Source: Sulfurovum sp.
GTDB lineage: Bacteria; Campylobacterota; Campylobacteria; Campylobacterales; Sulfurovaceae
Assembly: GCA_027029065.1 (NCBI GenBank)
Contig: JALVGO010000183.1
Coordinates: 1-28,903 of the forward strand
Direction: 5' to 3'
DNA length: 28,903 bases
The stretch's first letter is position 1. The number at the start of each line of letters is the position of its first letter. Below the pieces are notes generated by a model. The model was not told the origin of the DNA and searched no databases. It saw nothing but the letters and a program-made list of their open reading frames with translations. Positions 1 through 7,998 of this stretch are shown in pieces. A program made the position numbers and the translations under genes.

Positions 1-422
1 TCTCAGTCTACGGCATGACCGATGTGGCAGGGCTGATGGTACTCTCACGCAGCCAAAACTCTTTTCTTGGCGGCGGGGCGGTCAGCACAGACTACAGCGA
101 GAAGATGGCAGAAGAGATGGATGCCTATATCAAACGCACGCTCAATGAGCGCTATGCCTATGTCAAAGAGACACTTACTGCCTACAAAGGTGCCATCGAG
201 GGCATGACAAAAGAACTGCTCGATGCAGAGGTGATCGAAGGCACTACTGTCCGAAAGATCATTGAAAACTTCGAACAAGAGCATGGTATGGAAAGCCGTT
301 TGGCACATAAAGAGGCGATTGCCAAAAACAAAGCGGCCAAAGAAGCCTCCCAAAACCAAACCGAAGAAGAAGCGCCCGCTTCACCATCACAACCTGATGG
401 ACGAGGGGATCAGGAGGCATAA
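1..422 (+). CDS. ftsH: ATP-dependent zinc metalloprotease FtsH, C-terminal part
   Basis: This is the 3' end of an open frame that enters from the left edge; codons are readable from position 3 (Ser-Val-Tyr-Gly-Met-Thr). The motif YGMTDVAGLMVL followed by SFLGGG is typical of the FtsH protease domain just after the zinc site, so the AAA domain and HEXXH motif lie outside the window. FtsH is a membrane-anchored hexameric protease that degrades misassembled membrane proteins and some regulators. The last 40 residues are a low-complexity Lys/Glu/Gln/Pro tail, as is usual for the cytosolic C-terminus. The stop codon (420-422) directly abuts the ATG of the pssA-like remnant, the arrangement expected of an ftsH-pssA operon. 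The family call is firm; only the truncation by the window edge limits it. Confidence 0.93.
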   Translation, partial: SVYGMTDVAGLMVLSRSQNSFLGGGAVSTDYSEKMAEEMDAYIKRTLNERYAYVKETLTAYKGAIEGMTKELLDAEVIEGTTVRKIIENFEQEHGMESRLAHKEAIAKNKAAKEASQNQTEEEAPASPSQPDGRGDQEA

Positions 423-553
423 ATGCGCACCTCCCCAAAACTCATCTACCTGCTGCCAAAGGCTTTGCGCTGATCATTTTTGCCTATGTGGTCTACGGAT
501 CATTGCGTGCACTGCACACCATGACAAGCAGAAAGATTTACTTTAAACGATAA
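423..553 (+). pseudogene. pssA: Internally deleted pssA-like (phosphatidylserine synthase) remnant
   Basis: An ATG directly after the ftsH stop opens a frame starting MRTSPKLIYLLP, which resembles the N-terminus of CDP-diacylglycerol-serine O-phosphatidyltransferases of this group (LLPNLFTA usually follows). After 12 matching codons it runs out of frame to a TGA at 471-473. From about 455 a second frame encodes a hydrophobic segment (LIIFAYVVYGSLRALHTM) ending at TAA 551-553, which looks like the last membrane helix and tail of the same protein. PssA is normally about 230-250 residues, so roughly 600 bp seem to be missing, joined near 455-460. PssA makes phosphatidylserine, the precursor of phosphatidylethanolamine, so a real loss would require another copy. 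The assignment rests on the short ends and on the ftsH-pssA-leuA order known in relatives. An assembly deletion is an alternative. Confidence 0.5.
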
Positions 554-562
554 TTTTTTTCC

Positions 563-591
563 TTGCTATTTTTTTAAAATTTGGCTATACT
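563..591 (+). promoter_or_regulatory. Sigma70-type promoter for the leuA leader
   Basis: TTGCTA (563-568) and TATACT (586-591) are separated by exactly 17 bases, and T-runs lie upstream and inside the spacer, as in Campylobacterota promoters. Transcription would start near 598, just before the leader peptide ribosome site at 603-608. This gives leuA its own promoter, about 200 bases upstream of its start codon. Confidence 0.6.
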
Positions 592-615
592 GCTAAAAAA
601 CCAAGGAGAGCAACC

Positions 616-684
616 ATGAGAACCGTGATACGCCAATACACCATCTTTAAAAACGACAGCACTCTCCTGCTCCTTCTACGCTAA
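616..684 (+). CDS. Leucine-rich leader peptide upstream of leuA (leuL-like)
   Basis: A 22-codon frame begins at ATG 616 after a strong ribosome binding site (AAGGAG, 603-608, 7 bases before the ATG) and ends at TAA 682-684. Its C-terminus reads Ser-Thr-Leu-Leu-Leu-Leu-Leu-Arg, the five Leu codons being CTC CTG CTC CTT CTA at 664-678. A short, well-initiated peptide with a run of the end-product amino acid, placed between a promoter and a leucine biosynthesis gene, is the classic layout of a leader peptide for attenuation. The Leu-codon DNA (CTCTCCT, 662-668) is the exact complement of the leader's own ribosome site region (AGGAGAG, 604-610), so stalling would change RNA pairing. It is known from other bacteria that leu operons can be controlled this way; here it is inferred from sequence only. 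Confidence 0.65.
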   Translation: MRTVIRQYTIFKNDSTLLLLLR

Positions 685-739
685 AACCTCCTTTTCAGAG
701 ACATGCACCCACACTTAGTTTCTAATTAACCCCTTTTTA

Positions 740-777
740 GGTAAAATTAGACAATTTTTTACCGTCTGCATGACGGT
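740..777 (+). promoter_or_regulatory. Two mutually exclusive hairpins before leuA
   Basis: Hairpin 1 pairs 740-748 (GGTAAAATT) with 753-763 (AATTTTTTACC), with a two-base bulge. Hairpin 2 pairs ACCGTC (761-766) with GACGGT (772-777) around a 5-base loop. They compete for bases 761-763. No long U-run follows hairpin 2, so it is not a classic terminator; control of leuA translation (weak TAAGG ribosome site at 789-793) is as likely as transcriptional attenuation. Confidence 0.4.
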
Positions 778-800
778 TTGCACAACAGTAAGGCAAAACA

Positions 801-2351
<1,551 letters not shown>

Positions 2352-2354
2352 ACC

Positions 2355-2427
2355 GTAGGGTGCGTAATCACGCACCTTCTTTCTTATCAATGCATGTAAA
2401 AGGTGCGTGATTACGCACCCTACGCGA
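2355..2427. repeat. Paired palindromic repeat between convergent leuA and serS
   Basis: Two 24-base arms, 2355-2378 and 2400-2423, are perfect reverse complements, and each arm is itself a near-palindrome with core GGTGCGTGATTACGCACC. The right arm plus the next four bases (2400-2427) recurs exactly as a 28-base copy at 26684-26711. Position between convergent genes suggests a bidirectional terminator, but there are no T-runs. A dispersed REP-like element is the safer name. Confidence 0.75.
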
Positions 2428-2463
2428 CAATACCCATTCCCAATACACTAATAACTCGAAATA

Positions 2464-3768
<1,305 letters not shown>

Positions 3769-3775
3769 TTAAGCA

Positions 3776-3791
3776 CGGGATGTGCATCCCG
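3776..3791 (-). terminator. Hairpin downstream of the lipoprotein gene
   Basis: CGGGATG and CATCCCG form a perfect 7-base stem with a two-base centre, 15 bases after the lipoprotein stop codon. On the minus strand only a short T-poor tail follows, so it may act as a weak or Rho-aided terminator, or it may simply be a palindrome. Confidence 0.35.
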
Positions 3792-3805
3792 GCTTTTATA
3801 TGAGG

Positions 3806-4558
3806 TTAGTTTGTAGTCGTATTTGAGTCTATGGAAGCCGGTAATATAACCAACCTTCCGGTACCTGCTCGCATACCACTAACATGTACCCCAACATAGA
3901 TGCCTCGTCCTGCCAGTGTTGAATCATAGACAACATCAAAATAGGTAAGTCCTTTATCCAACTCTGATGTCCGTCCTGTACTGTTCGAATCATCCGGTGA
4001 CTGTGCATGTACATTGGTAATTTGTCCTCGGTAAAGACACTTTTCATCACCGACAACGTACATAAGCTCATCCATCGTTTCCAGATTGTATACAGGCTCA
4101 GCCCCAAGTTCCAAACCGGTACCAACTTTTGTTACTTTCCAGTCCCCAAGATAAGTGCTCTCCTGTCTGTCTGTTGTTGGCAGCACAATCAGAGCATCAC
4201 CTACTTTGGTACCTGTTTTGGAAAAGTCTACACTATAATCAGAGAATGTTGTCGGTTCTGTTGTACTGATAGTTCCATGATTGCCTCTATAGTAACATTT
4301 GCTGTCCGCAGCATTGACAAGAGAGACACGCAACGGAATATTTGAGTGCGGATTACCGCTCTGATCAACAGCATGTACAGCAAGACGTGCAATATAGGTT
4401 CCATTACCTGTATTTCCGGCATAAACAGTTTCCAGTATTGAGAGTGTCAGGCTCTGATCTGCAACTGGCACATTACCATCCGGTTTGTTATCACTGCCAC
4501 AGCCGGTAAACAGAAGTGCCGTTCCCAGTATGATACCGGTTAAAAACGTTTTTTTCAT
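3806..4558 (-). CDS. Predicted lipoprotein of unknown function
   Basis: I do not recognise the family. The 250-residue product starts with a signal peptide ending in the lipobox LFTGC, so Cys20 should be lipidated and the protein anchored to the inner or outer membrane facing the periplasm. After a Gly/Asp/Asn-rich linker the chain reads like beta-sandwich material: a segment around residues 40-90 (ARLAVHAVDQSGNPHSNIPL) resembles an invasin- or bacterial-Ig-type repeat, where a variable ligand phrase meets a conserved Gly-Asn-Pro turn. Two Cys-Tyr/Leu-Tyr-Arg-Gly motifs (CYYRG, CLYRG) recur about 90 residues apart and may mark an internal duplication. It lies 20 bases downstream of the outer-membrane beta-barrel gene on the same strand, so the two are probably cotranscribed. 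Confidence 0.75.
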   Translation of the reverse strand: MKKTFLTGIILGTALLFTGCGSDNKPDGNVPVADQSLTLSILETVYAGNTGNGTYIARLAVHAVDQSGNPHSNIPLRVSLVNAADSKCYYRGNHGTISTTEPTTFSDYSVDFSKTGTKVGDALIVLPTTDRQESTYLGDWKVTKVGTGLELGAEPVYNLETMDELMYVVGDEKCLYRGQITNVHAQSPDDSNSTGRTSELDKGLTYFDVVYDSTLAGRGIYVGVHVSGMRAGTGRLVILPASIDSNTTTN

Positions 4559-4578
4559 CTTTTCAAATCCTCTTTCTC

Positions 4579-5109
4579 TTAGAACAGATAGTTAAATCCG
4601 AACACGATGCTGCCGGTATGATCCATAACATCCATCTCACTCAGTGAATAACGATAGCTGATATCCAGATCTATCTGAGGTGTGATCCCGATCACAACAC
4701 CAGCCTGTCCACCATAAAGGAAACCGGAATCATCGATAGCCGTACTCTCATAGTTTGCATATCCGATATTCAGACCGATAAAAGGTCTTACACTCACCTC
4801 TGTACCGCTGTTGTAAATAAAATAGTCAACAGTCAAAAGACCTTTCTCAACATTCTGGTCATCATCGGAACTGTCAAAATAGTCAAATGAGAACATCGTT
4901 CTCCACTCTTCGGTCTGTGCACCCAGGCGTACACCGTACTCTACCGCATCACCCTCATGTCCAAGTTCAGTAAAGGTATCACCCTGAACCGTCGCAGCGC
5001 CGACTTCAAGTCCAAGGAACTTATTGTCCCCCGGAGCCGACTCTGCATATACTGAACTTCCCAATGCCATACCTGCTATCAATGCTACAACAGTTTTCTT
5101 CATCATCAT
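4579..5109 (-). CDS. Small outer-membrane beta-barrel protein
   Basis: The 176-residue product has a cleavable signal peptide (Lys-Lys, then a hydrophobic core ending SSVYA) followed by alternating polar/aromatic strands and a C-terminal Phe after YLF, the usual signal for BAM-dependent outer-membrane insertion. The mature part (about 155 residues) is the size of an eight-stranded OmpA/OmpX-like barrel, with features such as RPFIGLNIGYANYES and LDISYRYS. A specific function cannot be read. The start is well supported: GAGGAG lies just before ATG 5109 on the minus strand. The lipoprotein gene follows after 20 bases. An inverted repeat covers the presumed -10 region (5152-5171), suggesting repressor control. 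Confidence 0.8.
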   Translation of the reverse strand: MMMKKTVVALIAGMALGSSVYAESAPGDNKFLGLEVGAATVQGDTFTELGHEGDAVEYGVRLGAQTEEWRTMFSFDYFDSSDDDQNVEKGLLTVDYFIYNSGTEVSVRPFIGLNIGYANYESTAIDDSGFLYGGQAGVVIGITPQIDLDISYRYSLSEMDVMDHTGSIVFGFNYLF

Positions 5110-5151
5110 TTACTCCTCGTCCTAAATATTTGGATTTCGCATAAAAATGCA

Positions 5152-5171
5152 CGTGTTACAAGTATAACACG
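5152..5171 (-). promoter_or_regulatory. Inverted repeat over the -10 box of the barrel/lipoprotein operon
   Basis: CGTGTTA (5152-5158) and TAACACG (5165-5171) are perfect reverse complements six bases apart. On the minus strand the box TATACT (5166-5161) lies inside the repeat, about 50 bases before the ATG. This is the layout of an operator that blocks RNA polymerase; the cognate regulator is not visible in the window. Confidence 0.45.
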
Positions 5172-5271
5172 CATTTATATTTTTTAATCTTAATCAAAGT
5201 AAAAAATTAAAGGAAAATAGAGAGAAAAATAATAGAAAAGTACAATACCGTAAAATTTTGAGTGATTATGA

Positions 5272-5308
5272 AGTGGTACTTGAACCCTACGACAAATCCC
5301 TATATAGC
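5272..5308. other. Degraded copy of the tRNA-Met 3' end; left island boundary
   Basis: AGTGGT (5272-5277) followed by ACTTGAACCCT (5278-5288) and ACGAC matches the plus-strand sequence of the tRNA-Met 3' end and T-arm at 9501-9536 in the same orientation, but about 13 bases between the two blocks are missing. Next to it, 5292-5308 is almost the reverse complement of 9484-9500 (core CCCTATATAGC). Together they look like a decayed attachment site bounding the island. Confidence 0.4.
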
Positions 5309-5367
5309 TGTGTTTTCGGGCTTTAAATTAAAAATAGTCGGCTGTTGGCACACTAAAAACTGACTTT

Positions 5368-5386
5368 TTTGGCAGAGTCTGCCAAA
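5368..5386. repeat. Perfect 19-base palindrome after the AbiEii-like gene
   Basis: TTTGGCAGA and TCTGCCAAA flank a single central G. It lies seven bases beyond the toxin stop codon. No T-run follows on the minus strand, so a terminator role is uncertain. The 12-mer TTTTGGCAGAGT (5367-5378) recurs at 9447-9458 near the other island end. Confidence 0.5.
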
Positions 5387-5392
5387 TTGATT

Positions 5393-6064
5393 TTATGAAA
5401 GAAGTAAAAGTACTTCTTTATGGATCTCATCCCAGTTTAACGGTTTGGGGTTTTCTTCATCAAGATAGACGATCTCATCATTTTCAGCTACCTGCATATT
5501 CCCAATAAAATTACTAAAAGCCCTAAATGAGTCTATCTCTTTGACTGCTTTTGATCCTATTTCCAAAATCTGCTCTTTTGTGAGCGTATTTGCTTCAAGC
5601 ATTGTTTTAAAATCAAACAGGTCTCTTGATTTTTTTCGATTGAGCAATGCAATGAGTTTGAGTTTTGCGATGGATTGCAGGTCGAGGATTTGGAGTTTGC
5701 CTTTTTTGTAGGGTTGCGTTGATGCCGCTTTGATAATCTCTTTTTGTAGTGGTGTAGATGCTGCAAAAAACTCCAGCTTGATACCATGAAGATTGAATTT
5801 CAGTATGTGCTCATCAGGGAAGAGTCCGGCAAGTCGCAGCGACATAGCGTTAGCATCTTTAAGTTTTGTACCGCCAAGAGAGATAATCGTATTTGTAATC
5901 TCGCGATGAGGCAGGGGTGCGGTACCGATGATGTCAATATCCTCAGAGATCCTGTGTTCAAGATAGTATGCCAAAGCCGTACCGCCAACAAAGTAGAGCG
6001 GATGTGCCTCAAAGATCTCAAGCTCTTTGATTTGCTCAAGAAGCGTGATGACATTAGCAGTCAT
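5393..6064 (-). CDS. AbiEii/AbiGii-like nucleotidyltransferase toxin
   Basis: The 223-residue protein has the nucleotidyltransferase signature of the AbiEii family: FVGGTALAYYLEHRISEDID at residues 25-44, with the Gly-Gly pair and the Ser-x-Asp-x-Asp metal/nucleotide site (S40, D42, D44). A later LDLQSIAKLKLIALLNRKKSRDLFD segment (about residues 125-150) fits the family's conserved Lys and Asp. In characterised systems such proteins are toxins that add nucleotides to tRNA or act in abortive phage infection; that role is inferred here. The ATG (6064) overlaps the upstream gene by 11 bases, indicating translational coupling in a two-gene operon, partner first. It is the island gene closest to the left boundary. 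Confidence 0.82.
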   Translation of the reverse strand: MTANVITLLEQIKELEIFEAHPLYFVGGTALAYYLEHRISEDIDIIGTAPLPHREITNTIISLGGTKLKDANAMSLRLAGLFPDEHILKFNLHGIKLEFFAASTPLQKEIIKAASTQPYKKGKLQILDLQSIAKLKLIALLNRKKSRDLFDFKTMLEANTLTKEQILEIGSKAVKEIDSFRAFSNFIGNMQVAENDEIVYLDEENPKPLNWDEIHKEVLLLLS

Positions 6065-6575
6065 GGATCATCTTCAGGATCTCTTTAAAAACAGGATTTC
6101 GGTCATACCTGCCTTCAAGTGGCACTCTATACCCTTTTACATCGATGAACCCTTGTTTATAAAATGCTCTGTAGGTTGCAATGAGTTCTGCCTTAACCCT
6201 GTTTTTCCCAAATTTTTGACAAAGCAGACAAATATCATTTTGATCCATAGCTGTCAAATAATTTCGGATAACGGAAGAGACCTTTTGTATGGTCGGTTTG
6301 CCACTTTGCCAAAAAGCGTTGAAGCTAAATTCAGAAGGGTCAAACATGACCTCTTCCTGATCATCATAGACTTCATAAGGTGCCTCTTTTTTGCTTTGGG
6401 GCGTGTATTTGACATAGAAATATTTGGTGGTGGTTTTACCAATCCTATCACGGCTGCGCTGCAGAGTCTTTTTAATGGTTTCCTTGGAAGCCATACCCTC
6501 AAAGACAGAAGCGTCATATTCACGATTAAATTGAAGATGATCAAGTTCTGATCTAATTTGTTGTGCAACGCTCAA
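6054..6575 (-). CDS. AbiEi-like antitoxin candidate, partner of the nucleotidyltransferase
   Basis: This gene is the first of a coupled pair with the AbiEii-like toxin, the position of the antitoxin in such systems. The protein (about 173 residues) starts SVAQQIRSELDHL and has a segment FEGMASKETIKKTLQRSRDRIG that could be a winged-helix or recognition region, followed by a mixed alpha/beta domain with aromatic residues. I recognise its context more than its sequence, so the antitoxin label is an inference. No ATG lies near the 5' end; two TTG codons (6581 and 6575) are available. I chose TTG 6575, because AAGGA then sits six bases upstream, whereas it would touch the 6581 codon directly. A strong promoter lies just upstream, so the transcript leader is very short. 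Confidence 0.65.
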   Translation of the reverse strand: MSVAQQIRSELDHLQFNREYDASVFEGMASKETIKKTLQRSRDRIGKTTTKYFYVKYTPQSKKEAPYEVYDDQEEVMFDPSEFSFNAFWQSGKPTIQKVSSVIRNYLTAMDQNDICLLCQKFGKNRVKAELIATYRAFYKQGFIDVKGYRVPLEGRYDRNPVFKEILKMIHDC

Positions 6576-6596
6576 GGTCAATCCTTTTTTGTTACT

Positions 6597-6625
6597 ATAT
6601 TACCCTAAAGTGTCCCGTTTGTCAA
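6597..6625 (-). promoter_or_regulatory. Sigma70-type promoter of the AbiE-like operon
   Basis: On the minus strand a consensus TTGACA (6625-6620) and TAATAT (6602-6597) are spaced 17 bases apart. Transcription would start near 6590, about 15 bases before the chosen TTG start. The near-consensus strength is typical of an autoregulated toxin/antitoxin promoter. Confidence 0.65.
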
Positions 6626-6654
6626 ATATACAAAATGGAATATTTATGTTTGAG

Positions 6655-6714
6655 CAGTATGATATGCCAGATTGGATTTTGGATCAGTTAGGTCATGTAG
6701 ATGACGGGGTAAAC
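6655..6714 (+). pseudogene. Short tyrosine-recombinase C-terminal fragment (copy 1)
   Basis: Sixty bases encode QYDMPDWILDQLGHVDDGVN, nearly identical to the recombinase remnant at 9332-9394 apart from one missing codon and a few substitutions. GHV is the conserved Gly-His of the integrase catalytic domain. Similarity stops abruptly at 6714, where a truncated minus-strand nucleotidyltransferase begins, so this is a recombination scar rather than a gene. The open frame running through it to 6822 is chimeric. Confidence 0.65.
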
Positions 6715-6830
6715 CGTCCACCACCTGTCAAATATGCTTTGACCGGTACTTCTTTATGGCTATCGGGTATCTCTTTGACGATCTGTTTCATCATCTCGAT
6801 GATCGCCTCTTTAAAACTATGAGGTACCAT
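6715..6830 (-). pseudogene. Truncated nucleotidyltransferase-like gene (N-terminus only)
   Basis: From ATG 6830 the minus strand encodes an amphipathic stretch (SFKEAIIEMMKQIVKEIP) leading to VPVKAYLTGGG, then meets the integrase fragment and stops soon after. A hydrophobic strand ending in Leu-Thr-Gly-Gly is how many nucleotidyltransferase-fold toxins (AbiEii and relatives) begin their active site, so about 38 residues of such a protein may survive. Its ATG overlaps the TAA of the upstream helix-turn-helix gene (TAATG), showing that the two once formed a coupled operon. The family call is tentative because so little remains; the truncation itself is clear. Confidence 0.45.
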
Positions 6831-6946
6831 TAGAATCTGCCTGTCATTTTATATTGGTTAAACCGCTGCATATCGATACCGTTTTTCCAGTCTCTCAGGG
6901 TTCGTTCAGGTACACCGAGAAGTTTATGCATTTGCTGCTGGTTCAT
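6830..6946 (-). CDS. 38-residue helix-turn-helix protein
   Basis: The frame runs from ATG 6946 to TAA 6832-6830, with GGAG eleven bases upstream. The product begins QQQMHKLLGVPERTLRDWKN, the form of a compact helix-turn-helix (Gln-x-x-x-Leu-Leu-Gly-Val-x-x-x-Thr-Leu-x-x-Trp) found in small repressors and transposase N-termini. It ends after 38 residues with no further domain, so it may be intact as a mini-repressor or shortened. Its stop codon overlaps the ATG of the truncated nucleotidyltransferase gene, so it probably served as the antitoxin/regulator of that toxin. Its promoter holds a palindrome that it could bind, which would make it autoregulated. It is too short for many gene callers. 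Confidence 0.6.
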   Translation of the reverse strand: MNQQQMHKLLGVPERTLRDWKNGIDMQRFNQYKMTGRF

Positions 6947-6969
6947 TAGCGGTACTCCATTTTTTCTTA

Positions 6970-6998
6970 ATTATAGGCGAATATCGCCGATTTGTCAA
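6970..6998 (-). promoter_or_regulatory. Consensus promoter with operator in the spacer
   Basis: On the minus strand TTGACA (6998-6993) and TATAAT (6975-6970) are both full consensus and 17 bases apart. The spacer holds a 13-base palindrome, GGCGA-ATA-TCGCC (6976-6988), between the hexamers. This is an ideal site for repression by the small helix-turn-helix protein encoded directly downstream. Confidence 0.75.
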
Positions 6999-7073
6999 TA
7001 AAAGTCAATTGCTAACCAATTAAACTAATATACCTTCCTACTAATTTTAGTGTTCAAACAACTCAGTAGAAAA

Positions 7074-7919
7074 CTAAATCTCAATCTGCATTGGTTGGAT
7101 ACTTTGCCCGTTTAAACTCTCGTTTGGGTATCCCATAGGGTTACAGAGGCACTTTACTCCATGTGCTTCATACTCCATACGATCATGTGTATGTCCAAAG
7201 ATCCAATACTGCATCGAGCCTTCTCTTAGAAAGTGTGACCCGTCAAAAGTGAAATAGCCTGTAGTATCTTCATTACGGTACTTTTCATTGGTATGCACTT
7301 TTTCTATAGAGGGGTTGATGTGGGTAATCATCACATCTACTTTTTGGTAAATGCTCTCCAGTTTTTGCTTTTGGTGTTCAGCATATGCTTGCCATTCAAG
7401 CCCATGGATATAATCGGCATCTGCCATGCTTCTTCTCCAAAGCAAAGAGACATAGCCTTTCATATACTCCTCATCTTTTTTCCAAAAATGCCGTCGGATA
7501 TACTCTCCATCATACCAACTGTCACAACCACCAAACTTTACACCATTGATTTCAATAATATTCCCATCGAGACAATACATACCCTCTTCTTTATTGATCA
7601 ACTCCCGCATTCTTTGAACACGTTCAAGTGAGTTTTGCCCATAGTTGGCTCTACTGGCATGGTCAATCAAGTAGTAGTCATGATTACCCAGTACACAAAT
7701 AATATGCTGATAGCCAAATACATCTTTAATACGTTTCAATGCCTGTATATTTTGTTTGTTGTAGTGTCCGATATCACCTGCTACAATAAGCATATCTCCG
7801 GTAGAGTAACCGTTATGGTTACCAAGGATACTTTCATAAAGTGTACGAATCTGATCTTCTGCAGGTTTTTTACGGAAATAAAAATCTATATGCAGATCAC
7901 TAAGGATATCAATTTTCAT
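7074..7919 (-). CDS. Calcineurin-like metallophosphoesterase
   Basis: The 281-residue protein carries every block of the calcineurin-like fold in order: SDLHID (Asp8, His10), VAGDIGHY (Asp49), LGNHDYY (Asn79, His80, Asp81), MITHINPS, and FGHTHD near residue 240. These residues bind two metal ions and hydrolyse a phosphoester. The substrate cannot be read; relatives act on nucleotides, nucleic acids or proteins. There is no signal peptide, so it should be cytoplasmic. It is transcribed divergently from the Fic operon, and the shared 76-base gap holds a TATAAT box (7947-7942) for this gene and a palindrome at its -35 position. That arrangement suggests coregulation with the toxin operon. Its position inside the island hints at a defence or nucleotide-signal role, which is inference. 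Confidence 0.88.
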   Translation of the reverse strand: MKIDILSDLHIDFYFRKKPAEDQIRTLYESILGNHNGYSTGDMLIVAGDIGHYNKQNIQALKRIKDVFGYQHIICVLGNHDYYLIDHASRANYGQNSLERVQRMRELINKEEGMYCLDGNIIEINGVKFGGCDSWYDGEYIRRHFWKKDEEYMKGYVSLLWRRSMADADYIHGLEWQAYAEHQKQKLESIYQKVDVMITHINPSIEKVHTNEKYRNEDTTGYFTFDGSHFLREGSMQYWIFGHTHDRMEYEAHGVKCLCNPMGYPNESLNGQSIQPMQIEI

Positions 7920-7941
7920 AATGCTCCTTCACAAATATCTT

Positions 7942-7947
7942 ATTATA
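7942..7947 (-). promoter_or_regulatory. -10 box of the phosphoesterase gene
   Basis: TATAAT on the minus strand lies 22 bases before the ATG at 7919. At a 17-base distance the -35 position (7965-7970) falls on the matS-like palindrome and has no consensus hexamer, so a protein bound there would occlude or contact polymerase. Confidence 0.5.
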
Positions 7948-7965
7948 CCCTCTTTATCTTACATA

Positions 7966-7980
7966 TGTTACAATGTAACA
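7966..7980. promoter_or_regulatory. matS-like palindromic operator between phosphoesterase and Fic operon
   Basis: TGTTACA-A-TGTAACA is a perfect 15-base palindrome. Its inner 13 bases, GTTAC-AAT-GTAAC (7967-7979), have the same 5-3-5 layout as the MatP site GTGAC-RNY-GTCAC and differ only by one symmetric base pair. It ends 19 bases before the start of a MatP-like gene and includes a possible plus-strand -10 box, TACAAT (7969-7974). Confidence 0.6.
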
Positions 7981-7998
7981 ACTAAGTCAGGAGTGATG

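Noticed and set aside
761..780. Rho-independent terminator before leuA
   Set aside because: The ACCGTC/GACGGT hairpin is followed by only three T residues; kept as a regulatory hairpin instead.
5110..5392. A gene in the gap between the barrel operon and the AbiE-like toxin
   Set aside because: The AT-rich gap holds a promoter repeat, the island boundary and a palindrome, but no frame with a start and ribosome site.
6589..6822. A 77-codon frame that looks like a small membrane protein
   Set aside because: It is a chimera: an integrase fragment fused to the antisense of the truncated nucleotidyltransferase; the hydrophobic end is the reverse of that gene.
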